A DNA stretch of 57,849 nucleotides from contig DKDL01000078.1 in assembly GCA_002449335.1 (NCBI GenBank), positions 6,833 to 64,681 on the forward strand, read 5' to 3'. The notes beneath the pieces were generated by a model that did not search any database, was not told the DNA's origin, and worked only from the letters and a program-made list of their open reading frames with translations. The translations under genes and the position numbers were made by a program. Within the stretch, counting starts at the first letter, position 1, and the number at the start of each line of letters is the position of its first letter. This document shows, one piece after another, positions 25,461 to 33,233 of this stretch. Source of the DNA: Succinatimonas sp. UBA6849 (lineage in GTDB: Bacteria > Pseudomonadota > Gammaproteobacteria > Enterobacterales > Succinivibrionaceae).

Positions 25461-26726
25461 ATGTCTTCTAGCAAGAATCAACTTTTAAAAGAGATCTTTT
25501 CTAAAAAGATGGCTTTATGCCTGTCTTTAGGTTTTGCTTCAGGAATGCCTCTTTTTGTAGTTTTAACCTTACTAGGAGCATATCTAAGAAAAGAGGGAGT
25601 AAACCTAAAAGAAATTGGTTTGTTCTCTCTAATTATGATTCCTTATACCTGGAAATTTGTGTGGTCTCCACTTGTTGACAGGTACAATCTCTTTCATTTA
25701 GGAAGACGTCGCAGTTGGATGTTAATCTCTCAGATTGCAGTCTTCTTTTCAATATTTTTATTAGGTCAGTTCTCTCCTAAAACCAGTCTATCTGTAATTG
25801 CTGTAGTCTCTGTAATTTTGTCATTTGCATCAGCTACACAGGATATTGTAATTGATGCCTACAGACGAGAAATCTTAACTGACAGAGAGTTAGGTCTTGG
25901 AACCTCTTTATTTATTACAGCTTCAAGAGCTTCAAGCTTAGTTCCTGGCGGTCTCTCTTTAGTGATTGCTCAGTTCTTATCATGGTCTGATGTCTTTTTT
26001 ATAACCGCAGCTTTTATGTTGCCAGCTCTTGTAGTGACCTTCTTTATAAAAGAACCTGAGACCATCAATGCTCCTAGAAATTTGCGTCAGGCGATAATTG
26101 AGCCTTTTCGTGAATTCAAGGACAGACGCGGTCTAAAGTCTATGTTTTTAATCATCCTGTTTGTGTTCTGCTACAAATTAGGTGATTCAATGGCTACAGC
26201 TTTAGCTACACCTTTTTATATCGATCTGCACTATGATCTTTTAACCATAGGACTGGTAGCTAAAAACGCAGGACTGTGGTCAATGCTCATAGGTGGCATC
26301 CTGGGTGGTGTCATTATGCTAAAGACGGGTATTAACAAAGCTCTGTGGTACTTTGGCTTTGGTCAGTTAATTACAATCTTAGGTTTTGTAATCCTAGCTC
26401 ATGAAGGTATCGGTTCTGATACGGCACCTTCTGTTTTCTTATTAGCATTTGTAATCATTGCTGAGTGTTTAGGCGCAGGACTTGGTACCTCAGCTTTTGT
26501 TGCCTTCTTATCTGCTCAAACTAACAAGACCTATGCTGCAACTCAATTTGCGCTTTTAACCTCACTAAGCGCTGTGCCTCGTACCTTCTGTAACGCGACA
26601 ACAGGTTATATCGTAGAGTTCATGGGCTGGGAGAACTTCTTTATTTTTTGTACCGTTTTAGCAATCCCAGGTATGTTGCTCTTATTAAAAGTAGCTCCTT
26701 TTAAGGGAGAAGCTAAATCTATATAA
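25461..26726 (+). CDS. ampG: AmpG-type muropeptide permease (MFS)
   Basis: Twelve-helix major facilitator that imports GlcNAc-anhydroMurNAc peptides for cell-wall recycling. 421 residues. AmpG marks are GFASGMPLFVVLTLLGAYLR near the N-terminus, IPYTWKFVWSPLVDRY, and ATQDIVIDAYRREIL. It follows yajQ by 8 bases and may be cotranscribed. No ampC or ampR is nearby, so a beta-lactamase-induction role cannot be inferred; recycling is the safer call. Confidence 0.88.
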   Translation: MSSSKNQLLKEIFSKKMALCLSLGFASGMPLFVVLTLLGAYLRKEGVNLKEIGLFSLIMIPYTWKFVWSPLVDRYNLFHLGRRRSWMLISQIAVFFSIFLLGQFSPKTSLSVIAVVSVILSFASATQDIVIDAYRREILTDRELGLGTSLFITASRASSLVPGGLSLVIAQFLSWSDVFFITAAFMLPALVVTFFIKEPETINAPRNLRQAIIEPFREFKDRRGLKSMFLIILFVFCYKLGDSMATALATPFYIDLHYDLLTIGLVAKNAGLWSMLIGGILGGVIMLKTGINKALWYFGFGQLITILGFVILAHEGIGSDTAPSVFLLAFVIIAECLGAGLGTSAFVAFLSAQTNKTYAATQFALLTSLSAVPRTFCNATTGYIVEFMGWENFFIFCTVLAIPGMLLLLKVAPFKGEAKSI

Positions 26727-27080
26727 GTTTAAAAATGACCTAAAATGAAAATTTATAACGGTCTTTATACTTAAAATCTCCATCTTTCAAACATTACAAT
26801 TTTCGTCAATTCTTAACATTTCAGAATACAGGTGAAACTTTTGTAAACGTATTTACACAACTGTTTTTTCAATTTAAGATTTTTATCTAACATTTTAGAT
26901 TTTGTTAAATTTTATTGTGTGCAAAAATTTCAATTAGCCCCTTTTAATGATAAAATTCATGCGTACACCTGTTTGTTTAGTAATTGTGACTTTTTTTGAA
27001 AAAAAGAAGTCAAATTGCTATGGCATTTGTCAGGTAGGTTATAGGAGATTAGCTCCTTAATTTTTTTATTGGAACCGTCT
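26727..27080. other. 354-bp intergenic region upstream of nqrA
   Basis: AT-rich spacer. A TAAAAT box near 26951 could be a -10, but no convincing -35 pairs with it. An imperfect inverted repeat (TGACTT with AAGTCA around A/T-tracts) spans 26987-27012. A compact hairpin plus T-run just before nqrA is listed separately. Confidence 0.45.
27043..27067 (+). promoter_or_regulatory. attenuator-like hairpin just upstream of nqrA
   Basis: A 5-bp stem AGGAG / CTCCT (27043-27047 with 27053-27057) is followed by TAA and seven T residues, 13 bases before the nqrA start. The left arm is itself a Shine-Dalgarno-like sequence. A 5-codon frame (ATG at 27020, stop TAG at 27035) lies just before it. It may dampen or regulate transcription into the operon. 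Confidence 0.4.
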
Positions 27081-28439
27081 ATGATTAACATCAAAAAAGG
27101 ATTGGATCTGCCTATTGGCGGCAAGCCTGAACAGGCGGTGAGCGACAGCCCTAGCGTTAAGCATGTAGCCTTAATCGGCTCTGACTACGTTGGTCTGCGT
27201 CCATCAATGTCTGTTGAAGCTGGTCAGAAAGTCAAGAAAGGTCAGGTTCTCTTTGAAGATAAGAAAAATCCTGGAACACGTTTTACAGCACCAGCAGCTG
27301 GTACTGTAGTCGCTATCAACAGAGGCGAACGTCGTGCATTCCAGTCTTTAGTGATTGAAGTAGATCCTAACGGTGAGAGCGTAGAGTTTAAAAAGACTCC
27401 TGCTGACAAGTTGTTAGGCCTGTCCTCAAAAGAAGTTATTGATGAGTTAGTTGAATCAGGCATGTGGACAGCATTCCGCACTCGCCCATTCGACAAAGTA
27501 CCTACAATCGGTACCTTACCTCATTCAATTTTTGTAACAGCAATTGATACAAATCCTCTTGCTGCTGACCCTAAGGTTATCATTGATGCTGAAGCTGAAG
27601 CTTTCGCAAATGGTATCAAGGTGTTAAGCCGCATCGGCGATTTCAAGGTATACGTTTGCAAAGGTGCAGAGTCATTACCTTCAGTTACTGCTCCTAACGT
27701 TCAGGAAGAGACTTTCGCAGGTCATCACCCAGCTGGTTTACCAGGCGTTCATATCCACCATCTTGATCCTGTTTCAGAGACCAAGACTGTATGGCACATT
27801 GGTTATCAGGACGTAATCGCAATTGGTCATCTGTTCGTAGAAGGTGAGTTCTACAATACTCGCGTTATTTCTCTTGCAGGTCCACAGGCTAAGAAACCTC
27901 GTCTAGTTAAGACAATTATCGGTGCTTCTGTTGCTGAGTTAACAGAGAACGAGATTGTTGCTTCTTCACAGGGTGTTCGTGTAATTTCTGGTACAGTACT
28001 TTGGGGTAACACCGCTGTAGGTCCATATGCTTACTTAGGTCGTTATCATCAGGGCGTTGCACTGTTAGAAGAAGGCACCAAGAACGAGTTCTTCTTAAAG
28101 AACTGGATGGGCTTAGGTATTCACCGTCATTCAGCTACAAGAGCTTTCTTAGCAAACTTTATTCATCCAAGCACATATACTTTCAACACTGCTTTAAACG
28201 GCGGTCCACGTTCAATCATGCCAATTGGTTGCTACGAGAAAGTATTAGCTCCATATGATGTTGAAGCAACTATGCTTGTTCGCGCTATCGATATTAACGA
28301 TACCGATCAGGCTAAGCTACTTGGTATCTTAGAATTTTCTGAAGAAGATATTGCATTGGCTACTTATGTTTGCCCTGGCAAGAACGACTTCGGTCCACTG
28401 CTTCGCAGAAGCTTAACTAAGATCGAAGTGGAGGGTTAA
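27081..28439 (+). CDS. nqrA: Na+-translocating NADH:quinone reductase subunit A
   Basis: Peripheral subunit of the sodium-pumping NADH dehydrogenase. I start it at the ATG at 27081 (MINIKKGLDLPIGG, the family N-terminus, GGAA 6 bases upstream); four codons of open frame before it begin with TTG and are unlikely. Conserved stretches are RPSMSVEAGQKVKKGQVLFEDKKNPG, with its barrel-sandwich-like pattern, and the C-terminal PGKNDFGPLLR. 452 residues, full length. First of six contiguous nqr genes. Confidence 0.96.
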   Translation: MINIKKGLDLPIGGKPEQAVSDSPSVKHVALIGSDYVGLRPSMSVEAGQKVKKGQVLFEDKKNPGTRFTAPAAGTVVAINRGERRAFQSLVIEVDPNGESVEFKKTPADKLLGLSSKEVIDELVESGMWTAFRTRPFDKVPTIGTLPHSIFVTAIDTNPLAADPKVIIDAEAEAFANGIKVLSRIGDFKVYVCKGAESLPSVTAPNVQEETFAGHHPAGLPGVHIHHLDPVSETKTVWHIGYQDVIAIGHLFVEGEFYNTRVISLAGPQAKKPRLVKTIIGASVAELTENEIVASSQGVRVISGTVLWGNTAVGPYAYLGRYHQGVALLEEGTKNEFFLKNWMGLGIHRHSATRAFLANFIHPSTYTFNTALNGGPRSIMPIGCYEKVLAPYDVEATMLVRAIDINDTDQAKLLGILEFSEEDIALATYVCPGKNDFGPLLRRSLTKIEVEG

Positions 28440-28442
28440 TAA

Positions 28443-29693
28443 GTGTTATTAGACGTCTTAAAGAAGTTCTCTCTACTCTTTACAAAGGGTGGCCTATTAT
28501 CATGGTTCTATCCTTTATATGAGGGTACTTTCACTTTCTTATACAGCTCAGGCCGTGTAACTACAGGTAAGACTCACGTACGTGACTTCGTTGACTTAAA
28601 GAGAGTCATGATCATCGTATGGTTAGCAGTTTTCCCTGCAATGTTCTGGGGCTGGTACAACATTGGTAATCAGACTGTTTTAGCAATTTCAACATTGTCA
28701 AACGCAACTGATGTTGTTTCTCAGAACTACAGCCTATTCAGTGCTGACTGGCATTATGCAATCGCTCAGATCTTAGGCGCAAGCTTAGGTACTGATGCAG
28801 GCATCTACTCAAAGATGGTAATTGGTGCAGTTTACTTCTTACCAATCTACATCGTAGTATTTGCTGTTGGTGCATTCTGGGAAGTTTTATTCTGCTTAAT
28901 CCGTCACCACGAGATTAACGAAGGTTTCTTCGTAACCTCTATCGTGTTCGCATTAGTTGTACCTCCAACCATGCCATTATGGCAGGCTGCTTTAGGTATT
29001 TCCTTCGGTGTTGTTATCGGTAAGGAAGTATTCGGTGGTACCGGCAGAAACTTCGTAAACCCTGCACTGTGCGGTCGTGCATTCTTGTTCTTCGCATACC
29101 CTGCATCAATTTCAGGTACCAACTGCTGGGTTCCAGTAGATGGTTTCTCAGGCGCAACTCCTCTGGCTCAGTGGTCACAGGGTGGTGCTGAGGCTCTAAA
29201 GGATGCTGCTGGTAACGCTATCAACTGGATGGACGCATTCTTAGGTAACATTCCAGGATCAATTGGTGAAGGCTCAACTCTAATGATTTTAGTTGGTGCT
29301 GCAATTATCCTTGCTACCGGTGTTGCTTCATTCCGTATCATGGTTGGTATCTTAGTAGGTGCTTTCTTAACTGCAACTCTGTTCAACGCAATTGGTTCAA
29401 CCACCAATGAGATGTTCAACATGCCATTTGAGTGGCACGCAGTTTTAGGCGGCTTTGCTTTTGGTACCGTATTTATGGCAACAGATCCAGTATCAAGCTC
29501 ATTCACTAACAAAGGTAAGTGGGCATTCGGCGTTCTAATCGGCGTAATGGTAATTCTGATCCGTACCGTAAATCCTGCTTACCCAGAAGGCATGATGCTT
29601 GCAATTCTATTCGCTAACTGCTGGGCTCCTCTATTCGACTACCTAGCAACTCAGCGCAATATCAAGAGGAGACTAGCCCGTGTCAAAGCTTAA
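28443..29693 (+). CDS. nqrB: Na+-translocating NADH:quinone reductase subunit B
   Basis: Main membrane subunit of NQR, homologous to RnfD. It carries covalent FMN on the Thr of the motif SGAT (Thr239, in DGFSGATPLAQW). 416 residues with about ten membrane spans, and GKEVFGGTGRNFVNPAL typical of the family. The start is a GTG with GGAGGG 7 bases upstream. The 3' end overlaps nqrC by 14 bases. Confidence 0.96.
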   Translation: MLLDVLKKFSLLFTKGGLLSWFYPLYEGTFTFLYSSGRVTTGKTHVRDFVDLKRVMIIVWLAVFPAMFWGWYNIGNQTVLAISTLSNATDVVSQNYSLFSADWHYAIAQILGASLGTDAGIYSKMVIGAVYFLPIYIVVFAVGAFWEVLFCLIRHHEINEGFFVTSIVFALVVPPTMPLWQAALGISFGVVIGKEVFGGTGRNFVNPALCGRAFLFFAYPASISGTNCWVPVDGFSGATPLAQWSQGGAEALKDAAGNAINWMDAFLGNIPGSIGEGSTLMILVGAAIILATGVASFRIMVGILVGAFLTATLFNAIGSTTNEMFNMPFEWHAVLGGFAFGTVFMATDPVSSSFTNKGKWAFGVLIGVMVILIRTVNPAYPEGMMLAILFANCWAPLFDYLATQRNIKRRLARVKA

Positions 29694-30471
29694 TAAAGAC
29701 TCCGCATTAGGTACTTTTGTCATCATTATTACCTTCTGCTTGGTTTGCTCTGTGTTAGTTTCATCTGCAGTAGTTGCTTTAAATCCATTTAAGGCAGCAG
29801 CAGTTGCTAACGATCGTCAGGTAAGTATCCTGAAAGTTTCTGGCTTTGAAGTTAAAGGCTCAGTTGCTGATACTTTCAACAAGCACATTGAATCACATCT
29901 AATCGATGTTGATACCGGTGCTTTAGCTGACGACAAAGTTAATAAAGACGAAATTGAAGGTTATAACTTCGCTTCATTAGCTAAGAAACCTGAGACATCA
30001 GTATCTATTCCAAAGAATAAGGATGTTGCTGGTATCTTAACTCGTTCAAAGTTAATGCCTGTATATTTTGCAAAGAACGATGACGGTAAAGTTGAGCGTG
30101 TAATCCTACCATTCTATGGTCAGGCTCTATGGTCAACTGTATATGGCTACGTAGCTCTTTCACCAGTTGATGGCAACACTATCTTAGGTGTTACCTTCTA
30201 CTCACATGGTGAAACTCCAGGCTTAGGTGGTGAAATTGACAACCCTCGCTGGCAGGCTCTTTGGGTTAACAAGAAGTTAACTGATGAGAATGGCGAGTAT
30301 AAGTTCCATATCACCAAACATGCACAGAACAAAGATTTCGACATCGATGCTCTGTCAGGTGCAACCTTAACCTCTAACGGTGTTGATCATCTGTCAGCTT
30401 ACTGGCTAGGTGATGCTTACAAGCCATTCCTAGAGAAACTTAGCAAAGGGGAGATCGTTGTAAATGAGTAA
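29680..30471 (+). CDS. nqrC: Na+-translocating NADH:quinone reductase subunit C
   Basis: Single-span subunit with a periplasmic domain bearing a second covalent FMN, at Thr229 of DALSGAT. 263 residues; family stretches are LPFYGQALWSTVYGYVAL and HGETPGLGGEIDNPRWQ. GTG start with GAGGAG 9 bases upstream, overlapping nqrB. FMN attachment needs the flavin transferase ApbE, which is not encoded nearby. Confidence 0.96.
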   Translation: MSKLNKDSALGTFVIIITFCLVCSVLVSSAVVALNPFKAAAVANDRQVSILKVSGFEVKGSVADTFNKHIESHLIDVDTGALADDKVNKDEIEGYNFASLAKKPETSVSIPKNKDVAGILTRSKLMPVYFAKNDDGKVERVILPFYGQALWSTVYGYVALSPVDGNTILGVTFYSHGETPGLGGEIDNPRWQALWVNKKLTDENGEYKFHITKHAQNKDFDIDALSGATLTSNGVDHLSAYWLGDAYKPFLEKLSKGEIVVNE

Positions 30472-31123
30472 CAAGGGTCCTAGCTTAAAGGAAACATTCC
30501 TAACTCCTATCATTGCAAATAACCCTGTAATGATTCAGGTTTTAGGTATCTGTTCTTCCTTAGCAGTTACCTCTAGCATGAAGACTGCTTTTGTTATGGG
30601 TATTTCAGTATCTTGCGTATGTGCTTTAGCTAACTTAGCTATTTCTATCGTACGTAACTACATCCCTAACTCAGTACGTATTATTGCTCAGATGACTGTT
30701 ATTGCTTCATTGGTAATCATCGTTGACCAGATCTTAAGAGCTTTTGCTTATGATCTGTCAAAGCAGTTATCAGTTTACGTTGGCTTGATTATCACCAACT
30801 GTATCGTTATGGGTAGAACTGAAGGTTTCGCCTTAAAGTCAAAACCTCTTCCATCATTCTTAGATGGTTTGGGAAATGGTTTAGGTTATCTTCTGGTTCT
30901 ATGTGTTGTCGCATCTATCCGTGAAATTTTCGGTTCAGGTACCTGGTTTGGTTTAACCGTATTTGAGACTGTAAACAACGGTGGCTGGTACGTACCATGC
31001 GGCTTACTTGTAATGCCTCCATGCGCATTCTTCATCTTAGGTTTACTAATCTGGGGTGTTAAGTCAATTCGTAAGGACTTACAGGAGCCTCTCGTATACG
31101 ATACTCATAGGGAGGATTACTAA
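30464..31123 (+). CDS. nqrD: Na+-translocating NADH:quinone reductase subunit D
   Basis: Six-span membrane subunit related to RnfE. 219 residues. Cys30 (VLGICSSLAV) and Cys113 (IITNCIVMGR) correspond to the two cysteines that share an iron-sulfur cluster with NqrE. Starts inside the last codons of nqrC (8-base overlap). Confidence 0.96.
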   Translation: MSNKGPSLKETFLTPIIANNPVMIQVLGICSSLAVTSSMKTAFVMGISVSCVCALANLAISIVRNYIPNSVRIIAQMTVIASLVIIVDQILRAFAYDLSKQLSVYVGLIITNCIVMGRTEGFALKSKPLPSFLDGLGNGLGYLLVLCVVASIREIFGSGTWFGLTVFETVNNGGWYVPCGLLVMPPCAFFILGLLIWGVKSIRKDLQEPLVYDTHREDY

Positions 31124-31125
31124 TA

Positions 31126-31725
31126 ATGTTAGAGCATTATATTTCTCTCTTCATTAAGAGTGTTTTTATTGAGAACATGGCTTTAGCCTTCTTCTTAGGT
31201 ATGTGTACTTTCCTTGCTGTGTCAAAGAAAGTTTCTACCTCAGCAGGTTTAGGCGCAGCTGTTATCATGGTTCAGGTTTTAGCTGTTCCTGTTAACAACT
31301 TAATCAACACCTACATCTTAAAACCAGATGCTTTAGCACCAGGTTTAGATCTATCATTCTTAAGTTTCATTACTTATATTGGTGTGATTGCAGCTCTTGT
31401 TCAGATCTTGGAAGTATTCCTAGATAAATACGTGCCTTCACTGTACGCAGCTTTAGGTATTTTCCTTCCACTGATCACTGTTAACTGCGTTATCTTCGCT
31501 GGTGTTTCATTCATGGTTCAGCGTGAATACAACTTCGGCGAGTCAGTAGTTTATGCATTAGGTTCAGGCTCTTCATGGGCACTGGCTATCATCATCCTTG
31601 CAGCTATCAATGAGAAGCTCAAGTATGCAAATGCTCCAGCTGGCTTACGCGGTTTACCTTTAACCTTTATCACTGCAGGTCTGATGGCTGTTGCCTTCAT
31701 GTCCTTCTCTGGTATTCAGTTGTAA
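31126..31725 (+). CDS. nqrE: Na+-translocating NADH:quinone reductase subunit E
   Basis: Six-span partner of NqrD, related to RnfA, with inverted topology. 199 residues. Cys27 (FLGMCTFLAV) and Cys121 (ITVNCVIFAG) are the matching cluster ligands. Strong GGGAGG site; 2 bases after nqrD. Confidence 0.96.
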   Translation: MLEHYISLFIKSVFIENMALAFFLGMCTFLAVSKKVSTSAGLGAAVIMVQVLAVPVNNLINTYILKPDALAPGLDLSFLSFITYIGVIAALVQILEVFLDKYVPSLYAALGIFLPLITVNCVIFAGVSFMVQREYNFGESVVYALGSGSSWALAIIILAAINEKLKYANAPAGLRGLPLTFITAGLMAVAFMSFSGIQL

Positions 31726-31735
31726 GGGGGAATAG

Positions 31736-32962
31736 ATGGAAACTATTCTAGCCGGTGTTGCAATGTTCTGCGCTATCGTCGTAGTACTGGTAGCTCTGAT
31801 CTTAATTGCTAGAAAATTCCTGGTTCAGTCAGGTGACATCAAGATTGGTGTTAACGGCGATCCAGATAAGACTTTAACCTGTCCTGCTGGCGGTAAGTTA
31901 TTAAATGACTTATCAGAAAAAGGTATCTTCGTATCATCAGCTTGTGGTGGTCGTGGTGCTTGCGGTCAGTGTAAAGTTAAGGTAACTGAAGGCGGCGGTA
32001 ACGTTCTACCTATCGAGTACTCTCACTTCACTAAGAAGGAGATTAAAGAAGGCTGGCGTTTAGCTTGTCAGGTTACTGTAAAGAACGACTGTCAGATTGA
32101 ATTACCTGCATCAGTATTCGGTGTTAAGAAGTGGGAATGTGAGGTTATTTCTAACCATAACGTTGCTACCTTCATTAAAGAGTTACGTCTGCGTATTCCA
32201 GAGGGCGAGGAAGTTCCATTCCGCGCTGGTGGTTATATTCAGATCGAGGCTCCAGCACATACTGTTAAGTATGCAGATTTCGATATCGAACCACAGTACA
32301 TGGGCGCATTCAAGCACTTTGGTTTTGATAAGTTAGTATCAAAGGTTGATACTCCAACTATCAGAGCTTACTCAATGGCTAACTACCCAGGTGAGAAAGG
32401 CTTGATCATGTTAAACGTACGTATTGCTACACCTCCATTTAGCAACCCATCAGCTCCTCCAGGAATTATGTCTTCATATATTTGGAGCTTAAAGCCTGGT
32501 GACAAGGTTACTATTTCAGGTCCATTCGGCGAGTTCTTTGCTCGTGATACTGACAATGAAATGGTATTCATTGGTGGTGGTGCTGGTATGGCTCCAATGC
32601 GTTCACACATCTTCGATCAGTTAAAGAGACTTAACTCTAAGCGTAAGATTTCTTTCTGGTACGGTGCTCGTTCATTACAGGAAGTTTTCTATGCTGATGA
32701 GTTCGATCAGTTAGCTAAGGAACATCCAAACTTTACATGGCACTTAGCTCTGTCAGATCCTCAGCCAGAAGATCACTGGACTGGTTTAACAGGGTTTATT
32801 GCTAATGTTCTATATGAGCAGTACTTAAGAGATCATAAGAACCCAGAGGATGTTGAGTACTACATGTGCGGACCTCCTATGATGTCTAAGTCAGCAGTTG
32901 ATATGCTTCACTCATTAGGCGTTGAAGATGAGAATATCTTATTCGATAACTTCGGTGGCTAG
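31736..32962 (+). CDS. nqrF: Na+-translocating NADH:quinone reductase subunit F
   Basis: NADH-oxidising entry subunit. An N-terminal membrane helix (residues 5-27) is followed by a ferredoxin-type domain with Cys70, Cys76, Cys79 and Cys111 (SACGGRGACGQC and LACQV). A ferredoxin-reductase module follows, with FAD motif RAYSMANYPGE and NADH-binding VFIGGGAGMAPMRSH, and the C-terminal MCGPPMM. 408 residues. Last gene of the operon; neither apbE nor nqrM follows, unlike Vibrio. Confidence 0.97.
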   Translation: METILAGVAMFCAIVVVLVALILIARKFLVQSGDIKIGVNGDPDKTLTCPAGGKLLNDLSEKGIFVSSACGGRGACGQCKVKVTEGGGNVLPIEYSHFTKKEIKEGWRLACQVTVKNDCQIELPASVFGVKKWECEVISNHNVATFIKELRLRIPEGEEVPFRAGGYIQIEAPAHTVKYADFDIEPQYMGAFKHFGFDKLVSKVDTPTIRAYSMANYPGEKGLIMLNVRIATPPFSNPSAPPGIMSSYIWSLKPGDKVTISGPFGEFFARDTDNEMVFIGGGAGMAPMRSHIFDQLKRLNSKRKISFWYGARSLQEVFYADEFDQLAKEHPNFTWHLALSDPQPEDHWTGLTGFIANVLYEQYLRDHKNPEDVEYYMCGPPMMSKSAVDMLHSLGVEDENILFDNFGG

Positions 32963-32989
32963 TAAGTAAACAAGCTATCAAATAGCGCT

Positions 32990-33015
32990 CAAGGCCTGCT
33001 TCTTAGCAGGCCTTG
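32990..33015 (+). terminator. hairpin terminator after nqrF
   Basis: A perfect 10-bp GC-rich stem (CAAGGCCTGC with GCAGGCCTTG) and a 6-base loop, 27 bases after the nqrF stop. The following bases (TTGTAGTTG) are only weakly T-rich. Confidence 0.75.
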
Positions 33016-33166
33016 TTGTAGTTGCAAATAAATTTCATTTCACTTTTATTTATATTTACACTCTCAAGATCAGACAGTTATCACTTTCTTCACAGTAAAT
33101 CTGTCAAATTATCCTCATTTAAATTCTCTTAGTTATTGTGCAGTTTTACTTTTTTTCTGAAAATAA

Positions 33167-33195
33167 GTAACAATTTTTGTATTTGGTTATATACT
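33167..33195 (+). promoter_or_regulatory. candidate promoter for the 659-residue secreted protein
   Basis: GTAACA at 33167-33172 and TATACT at 33190-33195 are 17 bp apart (4 of 6 and 5 of 6 consensus bases). Transcription would begin about 35 bases before the start codon. Confidence 0.4.
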
Positions 33196-33233
33196 ATCGA
33201 AAAAAATAAAGCGCTATACAAAAAATTACTATT

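Noticed and set aside
26730..26770. Terminator after ampG
   Set aside because: GACC/GGTC pairing is only 4 bp with a loop of about 17 bases; not credible.
29168..29512. 114-codon antisense frame within nqrB
   Set aside because: A shadow of the conserved nqrB coding frame, without a ribosome site or recognisable domain; similar shadows in ureC, pheT, glnD and others were dropped too.
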